Assembly (NCBI GenBank): GCA_019054805.1 | Contig: JAHQIY010000001.1 | Location: 4,106,501-4,170,500, forward strand | Reading direction: 5' to 3' | DNA from: Brachionus manjavacas | Lineage: Eukaryota; Rotifera; Eurotatoria; Ploima; Brachionidae | Length of the DNA stretch: 64,000 bases | Shown here: one piece after another, positions 55,610 to 64,000 of the stretch | Layout: every line of letters starts with the position of its first letter | How positions within the stretch are numbered: the first letter of the stretch is position 1 | Position numbers and translations under genes: made by a program | The notes under the pieces: generated by a model | What the model saw: only the letters and a program-made list of their open reading frames with translations | Database searches by the model: none | What the model was told of the DNA's origin: nothing

Positions 55610-56899
55610 ATGTACGATCAAATGTTGCCAATTTTAAAGGACACTAAAGATCCGCACTACCGCTACAAAATGCCCAAAATCACAGCCAAAATTGAGGGAA
55701 GTGGAAACGGCATCAAAACCGTACTAACAAATATCAACCAAGTGGCAAAATCTTTAGGCAGACCGCCTTCTTACTTGACCAAATATTTTGGCTGCGAACT
55801 TGGCGCACAAGTCACCATGACAAACGACATTTACAGTGTGAACGGATCCCATGATACTGACAAGCTGCTCAATCTTCTATACTCATTTATCAAAAGATTT
55901 GTACTTTGTCCCAAGTGCAGCAATCCAGAGACTGTGTTGAGTATTAGCAATGGTGCTATCAAGCAAAAATGTCTAGCTTGTGGAAACGGCAATTTAATAG
56001 CCAAAAATGTTCACAAACTAACCACTTATATCATAAACAATCCGCCCGATGGCTCGGACAAAAAATCTGAATCTAAAAAATTGTCCAAAAAGTCCAAATT
56101 GAGCAAGAGTGTTGAGGTTGAGAAAAAAATGGAAGCAAAAGATCAAGAGGATGACTTTGACCAAGACGAGCTGACCAGCGATGCCTATGTTTCGCGACTG
56201 AAAGAAATGACTGATGGTCTCAAAGCTGAAGTGTACAAAACTGACTACAAAGAGTCGGCTAATCAATTTTTTAAGCTGGTCAGTGAGAAAAAAAAAGCTG
56301 GATGCTTGCTGGATTCAAATGTGCAGAAAGAGCTTTTAAATGAAGCGGATCGTTTGGGAATACGCGAAAAATGCTTATTAATTTTTTCCGAGTTGTTATT
56401 TACCGAAAATATTCTCGAAGAAATAAGGACTTATAGAATTCTATTGCTGCGCTTCTGTAATGAGAACAAAAAAGCTCAAAAGTATTTGCTCGGCGGATTC
56501 GAGAAGCTTGTTGCTGATGTTTATAAAGATAAACTTTTTGACAAGTCAGTGAGCATTTTAAAACAATTGTACGACATGGACATACTTGAGGAAGAGGCTA
56601 TAATGGAATGGTCAGCAAAAGAGTCCAAGAAGTATATCAGTAAGGAAATGTCGAGAAAATTGCATGAAAAAGTGTCACCTTTTGTTAAATGGCTTAGAGA
56701 GGCTGAGGTAGAGAGTGACGAAGAAGAAGAGAGTGCTGCGAATGAGAAAAAGGCCACGAACGAGGAAGATGATGAAGATGACGATTTTTTTGAGTTCAGT
56801 CATCGGGTTCAAGGCTTAAAAATTGAAACTCTAGAGCCCGTTCGGCCGATTAATGAAGACCGAGGCATCGATGAAGATATCGATATTGACAATATTTAA
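55610..56899 (+). CDS. EIF5: Translation initiation factor eIF5
   Basis: Intronless, 429 aa (human eIF5 is 431). The N-terminal GAP domain includes HYRYKMPKITAKIEGSGNGI, whose arginine corresponds to the arginine finger that activates GTP hydrolysis by eIF2 at start-codon selection. RPPSYLTKYFGCELGAQ follows. A four-cysteine zinc ribbon, CPKC...CLAC, lies near residues 103-126. After a Lys/Glu-rich linker comes the W2/HEAT domain (LLRFCNENKKAQKYLLGG, EEEAIMEWSAKESKKYISKE, PFVKWLREAEVESDEEEE), which binds eIF2-beta and eIF3. The end EDIDIDNI matches the family tail. It is divergent from the neighbouring U6. Lack of introns, unlike most genes here, may reflect intron loss. Confidence 0.97.
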   Translation: MYDQMLPILKDTKDPHYRYKMPKITAKIEGSGNGIKTVLTNINQVAKSLGRPPSYLTKYFGCELGAQVTMTNDIYSVNGSHDTDKLLNLLYSFIKRFVLCPKCSNPETVLSISNGAIKQKCLACGNGNLIAKNVHKLTTYIINNPPDGSDKKSESKKLSKKSKLSKSVEVEKKMEAKDQEDDFDQDELTSDAYVSRLKEMTDGLKAEVYKTDYKESANQFFKLVSEKKKAGCLLDSNVQKELLNEADRLGIREKCLLIFSELLFTENILEEIRTYRILLLRFCNENKKAQKYLLGGFEKLVADVYKDKLFDKSVSILKQLYDMDILEEEAIMEWSAKESKKYISKEMSRKLHEKVSPFVKWLREAEVESDEEEESAANEKKATNEEDDEDDDFFEFSHRVQGLKIETLEPVRPINEDRGIDEDIDIDNI

Positions 56900-57040
56900 A
56901 TTATAGCAAATAAACTTAAATTAAATTATTTTAAATTTTTTTTGGAATTTAAAAAAAAAAAATCGTAAATTTTTTTTTCCAGAAAAGTTTTGAGTGAGTG
57001 GTCAGAGTTTATCTATTATCTAGAAATAAATTTTTTAGAT

Positions 57041-57180
57041 ATTAACATAGAAATTTTGATAAATGCGTCTTTTGAATTTAATCTTTTTTAATAAATAAGA
57101 ATGCTAAACTACTGTATAATTTTACTCATTTTCTCATTTTTTGAAAAAATTTGGTAATTTTTTTCAATTAAAAAATTAAT
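57041..57180. repeat. Inverted repeat, left arm (partner 60480-60619)
   Basis: ATTAACATAGAAATTTTGAT followed by AAATGCGTCTTTTGAATTTA is repeated as its complement at the partner site. Homology continues imperfectly through CATTTTCTCATTTTTTGAAA. The arms are about 3.4 kb apart and could be the ends of one element with others nested inside, or a fold-back pair. Confidence 0.65.
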
Positions 57181-58852
57181 TGTGTTTTGAACTTGCAAAT
57201 AAATTTAGCAAAAAAATTAAAAATTGGAAAGAATAAAATTCTAACAAAATGCGGCGGTGTTTAATAAAAAAAATAAAGGAAAGCAAAAAAAAAAATTGAA
57301 TTGACAATTTCCAAAATTTTAAGTATAAAAATGAAAAAATAAATCCTTCTTTGTTTGAAAATAAGTCCCAAAAAACTTCACATTTAATACTGTTATGTCA
57401 ATATTCAATATAAAGGTTGAATTACTTTTTTTGCTTCGGTTTATTTAACATTTTTTTCAAACATAAATTAAAAAAAAAAAAATTTTAATCATTGAAATAA
57501 AACTGGTATTGAATGTAATACAAATTCTTTGCTCCAAAATTCACAGGCACCTCAAATAGCCATGAAGAAATCAATCTTAATTTCAGAAAACCAATTTTAA
57601 GTAAATCGAAATATATAATTGACTATTCTTAAAGGGCTTTTTCTGAATCTGCACCAACTTTACTGAATTGTATTTAATTTGTTGATACAAACTGAAGTAT
57701 AGGAACTATTTTCTATTTTATTCATGGTCTAATTGGTTTTCTAACAGTCTATATTTTTTTTTGTAAAAACAATAATTTGAATTAAACTGATACTTGATTT
57801 GAGTATTATGCAATTATACGAGCCCTCTTGACATATCTAAATCCTATTAGGCTTTAAATTTAAAAATTTAAAAAAAAATATAAAAGATTCAAAAATATAA
57901 TGGTATTATGATATAAAAATATTTATGATAAAGTATAACTCAATTGCATATTAAACTGAATAAGATCACCATTCTTTCCAGCAGTTTTCGAATGTTTAAA
58001 GCCTTTAATCTGCTTTCGTAGGGTTTTAATAATTTTTTTCTTTAGATCTAAAACTTTTTCTAAAAAATATACCACCCAAAACCTGACTCTTCAAAAACTA
58101 TGCAATATTATTATAAAAATTTCCTAATTCATAAAAATTTTGGCAAAATCTCACAGTTTTTTGCAGAGACTAAATTTGTATAATAGTAATTTTTTATCAG
58201 CTGATACATCTTGCAGAATGAGTTAATGACCTAAAGAAAAAAGTTATTTCAATTTTAAATTTTTGTTATATTTTTTTGTTCTATAATTCAAAAATTCTGC
58301 ATTTTCAATTTTTTGTCTGCAAATTTTATTTAACTCTTTAATTAAAAAGTTTTTAATTGAACGAATCTGCATTTGCAAAACCAGGAAACAAAGAGAGAAA
58401 AATCTTCGGCGCCTTATTTTTTGATAGTGTCAATAGAAAACGACTCATTTCCTAATTGCTCCCTTACTACTTACTATTTTTTCCTGAATTGTTCAATACT
58501 TAAAAATGAACTGCATGCCATTTTTGCCTTTAAATAAATAATCTGAACAAATTTTATGAAATGAAAACGATAGGTCAAAGACACCAATTTATCAGTCAGA
58601 TTTCTAAAAAAGAAATTATTCAAATTTAGGACCTCAAACAAGATCTCAAATCCTTAAAACCCCTGTTTTAGAGAACCATCTTCCAGATATATAAAATTTT
58701 TATCATCAAAGAAATTTAAAACTAGTTCAAAACCAGGATAATGGCAAATCCAAAAAAAATTTCTGAACAAAAAATCAAATTGAGAGACCATTAGGGGAGA
58801 AGCTTTTTACACCATTTTAAAATTACTCGCTAATAAATATAAATTTATTTAA
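57181..58852. other. Intergenic DNA with one LINE scrap
   Basis: AT-rich, no host gene. A 60-bp LINE RT scrap at 57955-58015 (minus) is the twin of 54805-54880. Confidence 0.5.
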
Positions 58853-59430
58853 AACTAGAAGCACCAACGAGTCAAAATGACTCTTTTTTTTTGATTTTTG
58901 GCCGCTAAAATCTAAGTCAATTTTTGCTATTTGAGCATAATTCAATTTTTTTCAGCATTAAAATAAAAATAACTTTCTAAATTAAGTAAATTCAAATAAA
59001 AAATATTTATTTTGTGCAAAATCAAGTATATACTACTAGAAGCACCAAAAAGAGTCAACTCGTTTTTTAATAAAAATTTTGAATTTATCTACAAAATCAA
59101 TGGATGAGTCATAAAATATTTATAAAAAGTATACAAATCTTTAAAAAACTGACTCAAATCCTAATACTTGAACGAAATTAAGCAAATTTAAAAAATGCAA
59201 AAATTATAGTTTGCGTATTTTACATGAAAGATGAAAAATTGGTTCAAAAAGGAATGAATTCATTAGAAGATAAGATTTTTGCCAGATACTTTTTTTTAGC
59301 CAAATTTTTATTTCTACTCAATTAAAATTAATTTTTGAATAGATTTATCCAAATAATAAATTATTGTCCATTTTTATCCATTAGATTCCATTAAACCAAG
59401 TCATTTTGACTCGTTTTGGTGCTTCTAGTG
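58853..59430. mobile_element. piggyBac-like MITE with TTAA target sites
   Basis: The ends are inverted: AACTAGAAGCACCAACGAGT on the left, with CACTAGAAGCACCAAAACGA as the complement of the right end, extending through GTCAAAATGACT. TTAA flanks both ends (58849-58852 and 59431-59434), the hallmark of piggyBac insertion. A third internal copy of the motif (CTAGAAGCACCAAAAAGAGT, near 59035) suggests a nested or duplicated end. There is no open frame. Confidence 0.75.
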
Positions 59431-59612
59431 TTAAAAAATTGTGTTTGCACATATTTTTTTAGTGTAGAAGCATTCAGTCCCAAAAATCTACAAAACAAGT
59501 CTTCGCCGTGAAATATTAGATCTAATTAAGATTAGTGTTGGATACGGTCAAGCAAAATCGGTCCAATACACGGGCGGTTTTTGGCGGTCATTTGCCCGGT
59601 CAGCCAGGTGGT

Positions 59613-59843
59613 CAAATTTTTGGACCGCCAAAAAATACGGCCAACTTTTTGGCAGTTGGCCACATAAATATATATTTTTTTGAAAAAATCTTTTAAATTT
59701 AAATAAAAAAAAAAAGATTAAAATGATAAAAGAATAATAAAATTCCTTTTTTTTTAATATTTTTTTTTTGTTGCAAAATTTTATGAAAGTTTAAGTGACC
59801 GTCCGCCAAAAAGTTAGCCGTATTTTTGGCCATCAAATTTTGT
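59613..59843. repeat. Imperfect inverted repeat rich in GCCAAAAA
   Basis: About 50 bp at 59613-59663 (GGACCGCCAAAAAATACGGC then CAACTTTTTGGC) is repeated as complement at 59794-59843. The higher-GC block continues left to about 59530. It is likely a MITE or fold-back element; exact ends and target duplication were not found. Confidence 0.6.
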
Positions 59844-60479
59844 CAAATTAAAGAAAAAAAATTCATTTTTGTAAATTTTATTTTTTAAAGCTTTGTATGA
59901 AAATTCACTAAAACCTCTAGAAATATGATTCATCTCTTTAAGTTATTTTCAAACTTACTTCAAGAATGATTTTGATATAAAAACAGTACTACTCTCATCA
60001 TATCGTTCTTTAGTTGATGAAATAAAGATACGCTTAACAACTAAGTAATCTTATTTTAATTATTATCTGTATTTTTTAGCTATGATCTATCATCTTTTAA
60101 ATTGAAAATACCTATACTAAAGATATATTTCAATTCCTTGCTGAAACTTAAAACAACATATTAAGTGCATGAAGAGACATAGACATATTCTGTCTCAAAA
60201 AATACTATTTAAGGTCCGAATATTTTTATAACTTTGTGTAATAACTTGTAATAATAATTAAAAAATAAGGTTTAAATGTTGATCAAATACTCTAAAATCT
60301 TATTTAAATAAAACTTTTTTTCCAAATTATAGTAAAATCTTACAACCTAAAATCAAGTCAATCACAATTCATTTTAAATTGTTAAATATATAAAATTGAA
60401 GTAAAAGAAAGCTCCTTGACTCGATGTTTTTAGTTTTTATTTTTGTATACAAGTCTTTTTTTCAATCAATCAATAAAAA
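59844..60479. other. Intergenic, no gene seen
   Basis: AT-rich DNA without coding frames or recognisable repeats. Confidence 0.5.
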
Positions 60480-60619
60480 ATAAAATTAATTTAAAAAAAA
60501 TTAATTAAAGATTTTTTCAAAAATGAGAAAACAAGTAAAATTAGAAAGGAGTTTAGCATTCTTATTTATTAAAAATAATTAAATTCTAAAGACGCATTTA
60601 TCAAAATTTCTATGTTAAT
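60480..60619. repeat. Inverted repeat, right arm (partner 57041-57180)
   Basis: Complement of the left arm; the outer end is CTATGTTAAT at 60610-60619. See the left arm. Confidence 0.65.
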
Positions 60620-60704
60620 TTGATGTGATCATGACAATTATTATATTAAATTAGTGGCAATATTTTTTATTTCAAATATCTTTGAGACACATAAAATATT
60701 TTAT

Positions 60705-61709
60705 TTAACTAAAAATTTTATAAAACTTAAGTGAGAAAAAAGGTCCAGCTATGGCTAAAATTAAACATGACAAAAAATTTACTTGATTATTACTTAACAA
60801 ATCATAGCCGCTTATGTGCTCGACATTTGGTCCAGGCTCATTTTGAATTTTTTTCGTTTTTGAATTAAACCCAGAATACTGAAAGTAACCACCAAGAAGC
60901 GAATCAACAAGAGAACCAAACAAACCACTGAATAGGCCAATTAATAAAATTGGCCATTGCACCTCAGATTCAAATCTTCCCAGTTCAAAAACTTCTCTAA
61001 TCCATAGCGATATTTTAAGACATGAGTAATAGCTCAATCCGATCAAAAGACCACCTAGTGCGCTGACTACAGTTCCTACCACAGATATACCGCCATTAGT
61101 TCCTTTTGGGACTCTTTTCCATTTTAAAATATGAAAAACTTTATTTTTTGATTGATCAAAAGCTGCTCCAAGTTCACTTGAAAACGTGTCCCCACAGCTA
61201 CAAGATAAAGAAGCTAAGATGATTATTAAAATGTGACGCAAACATTAATTAGTTTTATTTACCCAAAACTGCTACGGAATACCAACTTGATTTGTAATCA
61301 TGTTCAAAATCGATCGGTCTTTCACCATGACCACATTCAATTATGTAAAATATTGAGTAAAATGTGGCAAAAAAGCCATTTGAGATCACTTGTAGCCAGT
61401 CTCTTTGTCCACCTTGTTTAAAATCGGAATCATATTTCTTTTTTTCTTCTTGACGGAGTTGTGTGGCTTTATTGGATGCATAAAAAAATGCCATTAGAGA
61501 ACACAAATGGCAAAAATTCGAATAGGATACAATAATTCCGACAAAAAAGGCTAATAGAAATTTTTTAGATTTGTTCACTTTTAGATTAAATTACCAGCAT
61601 AGCATCCAGAATAGCTGAGCGATTTTTTTTTAAATGCTTTACGAGCTATTTTTAATGTTAAATACAAGGAAAATAAGAATCTTAAAACTTGACTGATAGT
61701 TAAAATCAT
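60705..61709 (-). CDS. TMEM19: TMEM19 (DUF92 membrane protein)
   Basis: Minus-strand exons 61709-61595, 61550-61263 and 61213-60705 join in phase through introns of 44 and 49 bp and give 303 aa (human about 336). Splicing builds KKKSLSYSGCYAAFFVG and AVLASLSCSCGDTFSSELG, which are family signatures, followed by VPKGTNGGISVVGTVVSALG. EYKEGGQRNW-type motif appears as DFKQGGQRDW. It is a multi-pass membrane protein of the DUF92 family, related to phytol/farnesol kinases; its substrate in animals is not established. The ATG at 61709 lies in an exon that stays open upstream to an acceptor near 61761. A further 5' exon may therefore exist and the N-terminus is provisional. Confidence 0.85.
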
Positions 61710-61916
61710 TATTTTTTTAATCTAGACTCTAATGGATTTAACAATTCAGCTAATAAAGAAAAAAAATGGATCAAGTGGCATCAATTAAATAATCATAATA
61801 AATACTTAAATTTAGAATTTTGAAAAAAAAAATTTAATGTTTTTTTAGGTAAACAATTCACATATTTGAATTAGCTTGACAAAATTTTCTAGACAAAAGA
61901 ACGCGTAAAAAAAATT

Positions 61917-61988
61917 TTCCCACACCGGGAATTGAACCCGGGCCGCCTGCGTGAAAGGCAGGAATCCTAACCACTAGACCATATGGGA
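61917..61988 (-). tRNA. tRNA-Glu(TTC)
   Basis: Minus-strand 72-nt cloverleaf. Acceptor stem TCCCATA pairs with TGTGGGA, discriminator A; D arm GGTCTAGTGGTTAGGAT; anticodon stem-loop CCTGCCTTTCACGCAGG (anticodon TTC); T arm CCGGGTTCAATTCCCGG. A run of eight T follows immediately on the minus strand. There is no intron. Confidence 0.97.
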
Positions 61989-62119
61989 CTAAAACTATTC
62001 AGAAATCAAAATTTTAATAAGACAAAGAGATGGGCGAAGTTATCATTTTTAAGAGAATTAAATTTTTAAAGATTTTTCAAATAAATTCAAGAGTGTAAGT
62101 TCATTAATCAAAAAAACTG

Positions 62120-62238
62120 ACCGATCAACTCCTTTTCCAGTACTATTTTTAGCAACGGCTCCGATCTGACACAGAGGTTACTGAATCGAGTTGATCATCT
62201 ACAGTGCAATTATTACCCGGTTGGAGCCAGTTCACCTT
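62120..62238 (-). repeat. SINE-like structured repeat, copy 2
   Basis: Minus-strand copy of the element at 10114-10240. The core GGGTAATAATTGC ... CAGTAACCTCTGTGT ... GCCGTTGCT is conserved. The closing stem here is GGCTCC/GGAGCC (62228-62223 with 62162-62157), where copy 1 has GGCTTC/GAAGCC, so one pair changed on both sides. A T-run (CAGTTTTTTT) ends the copy near 62112. It lies about 130 bp upstream of tRNA-Glu on the same strand. Confidence 0.6.
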
Positions 62239-62834
62239 TTTTATAATGTAAGGGGTTAAAATATTCGTCAAGTAACTGAGAGATATTTTTAGGATTTTTC
62301 TTCCTCAGCGGGTCTCCCATTTTAATATGAGAACTTCAGATCATTTTAATAATTTTTTAAAATCAATCTTTTTTAAAATAAATATTCAAAAAAAAAAAAC
62401 TTAAAAAAGACTTTTATTCAAGTAAATATAATTTTAATAAATTAAATATTCTTAATTATTTAACAGCTATTATTTTTAATTGCCTAAATTTTTTTAATTT
62501 GATATAGTTTTAATTTTTTAGCACTAAAATCTAATTAAACTGATTGTAAATTTTATAAATTGATGATCAATTGGTTGAGAAATCAACATAAATGGAACCT
62601 TTTTTTTAACTTAAAGATGCGAATTAAGTCCCGGATCTTAGAGGATATAGTACCTTTCGTTTTCATTTCTTGCCAATTGACTTCGATAACCACCTGCTAA
62701 ACACTTCTTATAATGATGTTCGAATTAATGAACTCAAAATCGAACATATTTTCGAAGAAAAATAAAAAGATAAACCTGAGAGAAAGATAGAATAAGAAGA
62801 GTAAAAGTTTCTTATTTAAAGATTGTCTGATCTG
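62239..62834. other. Intergenic, no gene seen
   Basis: AT-rich DNA between the structured repeat and the LTR element. No coding frame is seen. Confidence 0.5.
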
Positions 62835-62924
62835 ACAATTGTAATGTTTTTGATTTGATGCAAAATAAAAGATTTATTTATTAGGCTAAAATAGTTTATT
62901 TAGAATCTTCTAACTAGAAAATGA

Positions 62925-63141
62925 ATGCGTCGTCATCTTTTTTGTTGGCACTGTTGTTGTAAACGTCGCGTGCGTTGTCTCCCATGTACAGTAGGAATTT
63001 GGCCATTATCTGATCAGCGTCTTCTAGCTTTTAAGATTTCAGGTATAGGCCAAATTTTTCGGTCCATTTCGACCACCTTGATCCGATGGTGGACATGTCT
63101 CCGTGGTATTGAAATATGCCACATGCTGCTTCAATATTCAT
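62925..63141 (-). pseudogene. LTR retrotransposon gag N-terminal fragment
   Basis: From ATG 63141 the frame reads MNIEAACGIFQYHGDMS, then RWSKWTEKFGLYLKS. It meets TAA and continues LEDADQIMAKFLLYMGDNA and RDVYNNSANKKDDDAF. FxYxGD...W..W...F..Yl is the usual start of Gypsy-type capsid proteins. The stop and truncation make it dead. Confidence 0.7.
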
Positions 63142-63274
63142 CCTGCGAGTTTTTGATTGCGTTTGAGTAATCATGTGAGTTTTTTATGAGTGTTGACGTC
63201 TATGCTATGATTGGTGTCGTTTTGTAGTGGTAATCGCTACTTCTTGTACTTGCTCTTCGTTTATCATATAGTTA

Positions 63275-63286
63275 TCCTCGTCGCCA
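63275..63286 (-). other. tRNA-Ser(GCT) primer-binding site
   Basis: Minus-strand TGGCGACGAGGA, two bases after the 5' LTR. It is exactly complementary to the last nine bases of the tRNA-Ser(GCT) at 9998-10079 plus the added CCA. This marks serine tRNA as the reverse-transcription primer of the element. Confidence 0.85.
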
Positions 63287-63288
63287 AA

Positions 63289-63678
63289 TGTAATGTTTTT
63301 GATTTGGTGCAAAATAAAAGATTTATTTAATAGGCTAAAATAGTTTATCTAGAATCTTTTAACTAGAAAACGGCCGTTCTGAGCCGAAAATAAATATTAA
63401 TAAGATACTAAATAAGAAAGAAGAAAGGATGAAAAGAGAGAGAGAATAAAATAGAGCTAAACCAAACGACTAAAACTAAAATGTAAAAGAAATGACGCTA
63501 TAAATCATAAAGAGAAGAAATTAGAATAGAAGAAGAAAAATAGAAAAAAGTTAAAATTTAAAAGTTTATAAAATTTGATTTTAGAGAGGGAGGTTTAGTC
63601 AGCTGATAAGTTGGAGGTTCTCGCAAAAACATTCCAACTTAACATTGTGATTAGCAGCTGAAAAGCTACTACATCACA
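63289..63678 (-). repeat. 5' LTR, 390 bp
   Basis: On the minus strand it begins TGTGATGTAG and ends CATTACA (TG...CA termini). Its last 82 bp recur at 62840-62921. The 3' part carries AATAAA-type polyadenylation motifs. Confidence 0.75.
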
Positions 63679-64000
63679 ACAATAATGAATAGTTTAAAAT
63701 TACTGGTATTAATGATTGGAGGGTCATTTAAACCGAGAAAGTCATATAAACAACTTTCATTTCTGGGAAAAACATACAAAAGTCATTTAATACTAGGGTA
63801 AAGTCAATTAAAAAAAAATTGTTTTTTTAATCCAAAATTTATTGATTATTAATTATATTACAGATAAAAAATGTGACACAGAAATAAACGAATACAAAAA
63901 AAACTTTATTTTTTTTTAAACAAAACATAGCTAAGCTGTACCTTCTTACTTAAAAAAATCAAAATTTTTTGTTTGACTTTAACCAAGTACTATAAGACCT

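Larger units (their letters stand above)
62840..63678 (-). mobile_element. Internally deleted LTR retrotransposon (Ty3/Gypsy-like)
   Basis: Minus-strand element. A 390-bp 5' LTR (63678-63289, TGTGATG...CATTACA) is followed by a primer-binding site, a gag start, and then only the last 82 bp of the 3' LTR (62921-62840). ACAAT target duplications flank it at 62835-62839 and 63679-63683, so the insertion ends are original. One deletion removed everything from gag into the 3' LTR. The two LTR pieces differ at about four of 82 positions, indicating moderate age. The Gypsy assignment rests on the primer-site and gag style only. Confidence 0.8.

Noticed and set aside
61255..61578. GTG-started N-terminus for TMEM19
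   Set aside because: Splicing 61595 to 61550 through a 44-bp intron with a good acceptor restores the family alignment, and the GTG start lies inside that intron.
1..64000. CRISPR arrays, operons or prokaryotic origin
   Set aside because: Introns, U6 genes, LINEs and eukaryotic tRNAs rule out prokaryotic DNA, and no regularly spaced repeats were seen.

Overview
This window looks like nuclear DNA of a small, very AT-rich metazoan. Genes are split by tiny GT-AG introns (about 43-140 bp), the standard code is used (TAA, TAG and TGA all end genes), and it carries spliceosomal U6 genes, eukaryotic tRNAs and many non-LTR retrotransposons. A spiralian such as a monogonont rotifer fits, but that is inference; no alignment was run.

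Host genes that can be named: an LDAH-type lipid-droplet hydrolase (4978-5983, +), a short INSM/nerfin-type zinc-finger protein (8268-9037, -), ARP3/ACTR3 (14052-15388, -), exocyst EXO70/EXOC7 (17407-21227, +, with an unresolved exon junction), a FAM228-family protein (24924-26156, -), eIF5 (55610-56899, +, intronless) and TMEM19 (60705-61709, -). Small unassigned genes lie at 6678-6896 (AT-hook), 11702-12157 and 16476-16934. RNA genes are tRNA-Ser(GCT), tRNA-Glu(TTC) and three U6 snRNAs. Two of the U6 genes sit in the arms of a 0.5-kb inverted duplication that brackets ARP3.

From about 28 to 55 kb the window is dominated by mobile elements. Two LINE families are present (a 4.4-kb degenerate copy at 38072-42441 and a 3'-truncated copy at 48298-50640), with many LINE fragments around them. 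Among these sit three copies of an intronless receptor gene (signal peptide, LRR-like ectodomain, seven membrane helices). One is intact (34530-36776), one is cut short and frameshifted (42482-43573), and one has a single-base frameshift (45513-47758). The intact and third copies lie in a 4.7-kb segment repeated in direct orientation about 11 kb apart.

DNA transposons and small inverted-repeat elements are scattered on both flanks: a decayed MULE-like element with 0.2-kb terminal inverted repeats (812-3437), a mariner-type MITE (457-764), a 9-bp-TSD MITE (29558-30052), a truncated FLYWCH/MULE transposase (51960-53027) and a TTAA-flanked piggyBac-like element (58853-59430). At the right end a deletion derivative of an LTR retrotransposon (62840-63678) has a primer-binding site complementary to the 3' end of the tRNA-Ser(GCT) encoded at 10 kb. 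The most interesting items for follow-up are the receptor family, a covarying SINE-like structured repeat next to both tRNA genes, the U6/ARP3 palindrome and the tRNA-Ser-primed LTR element.
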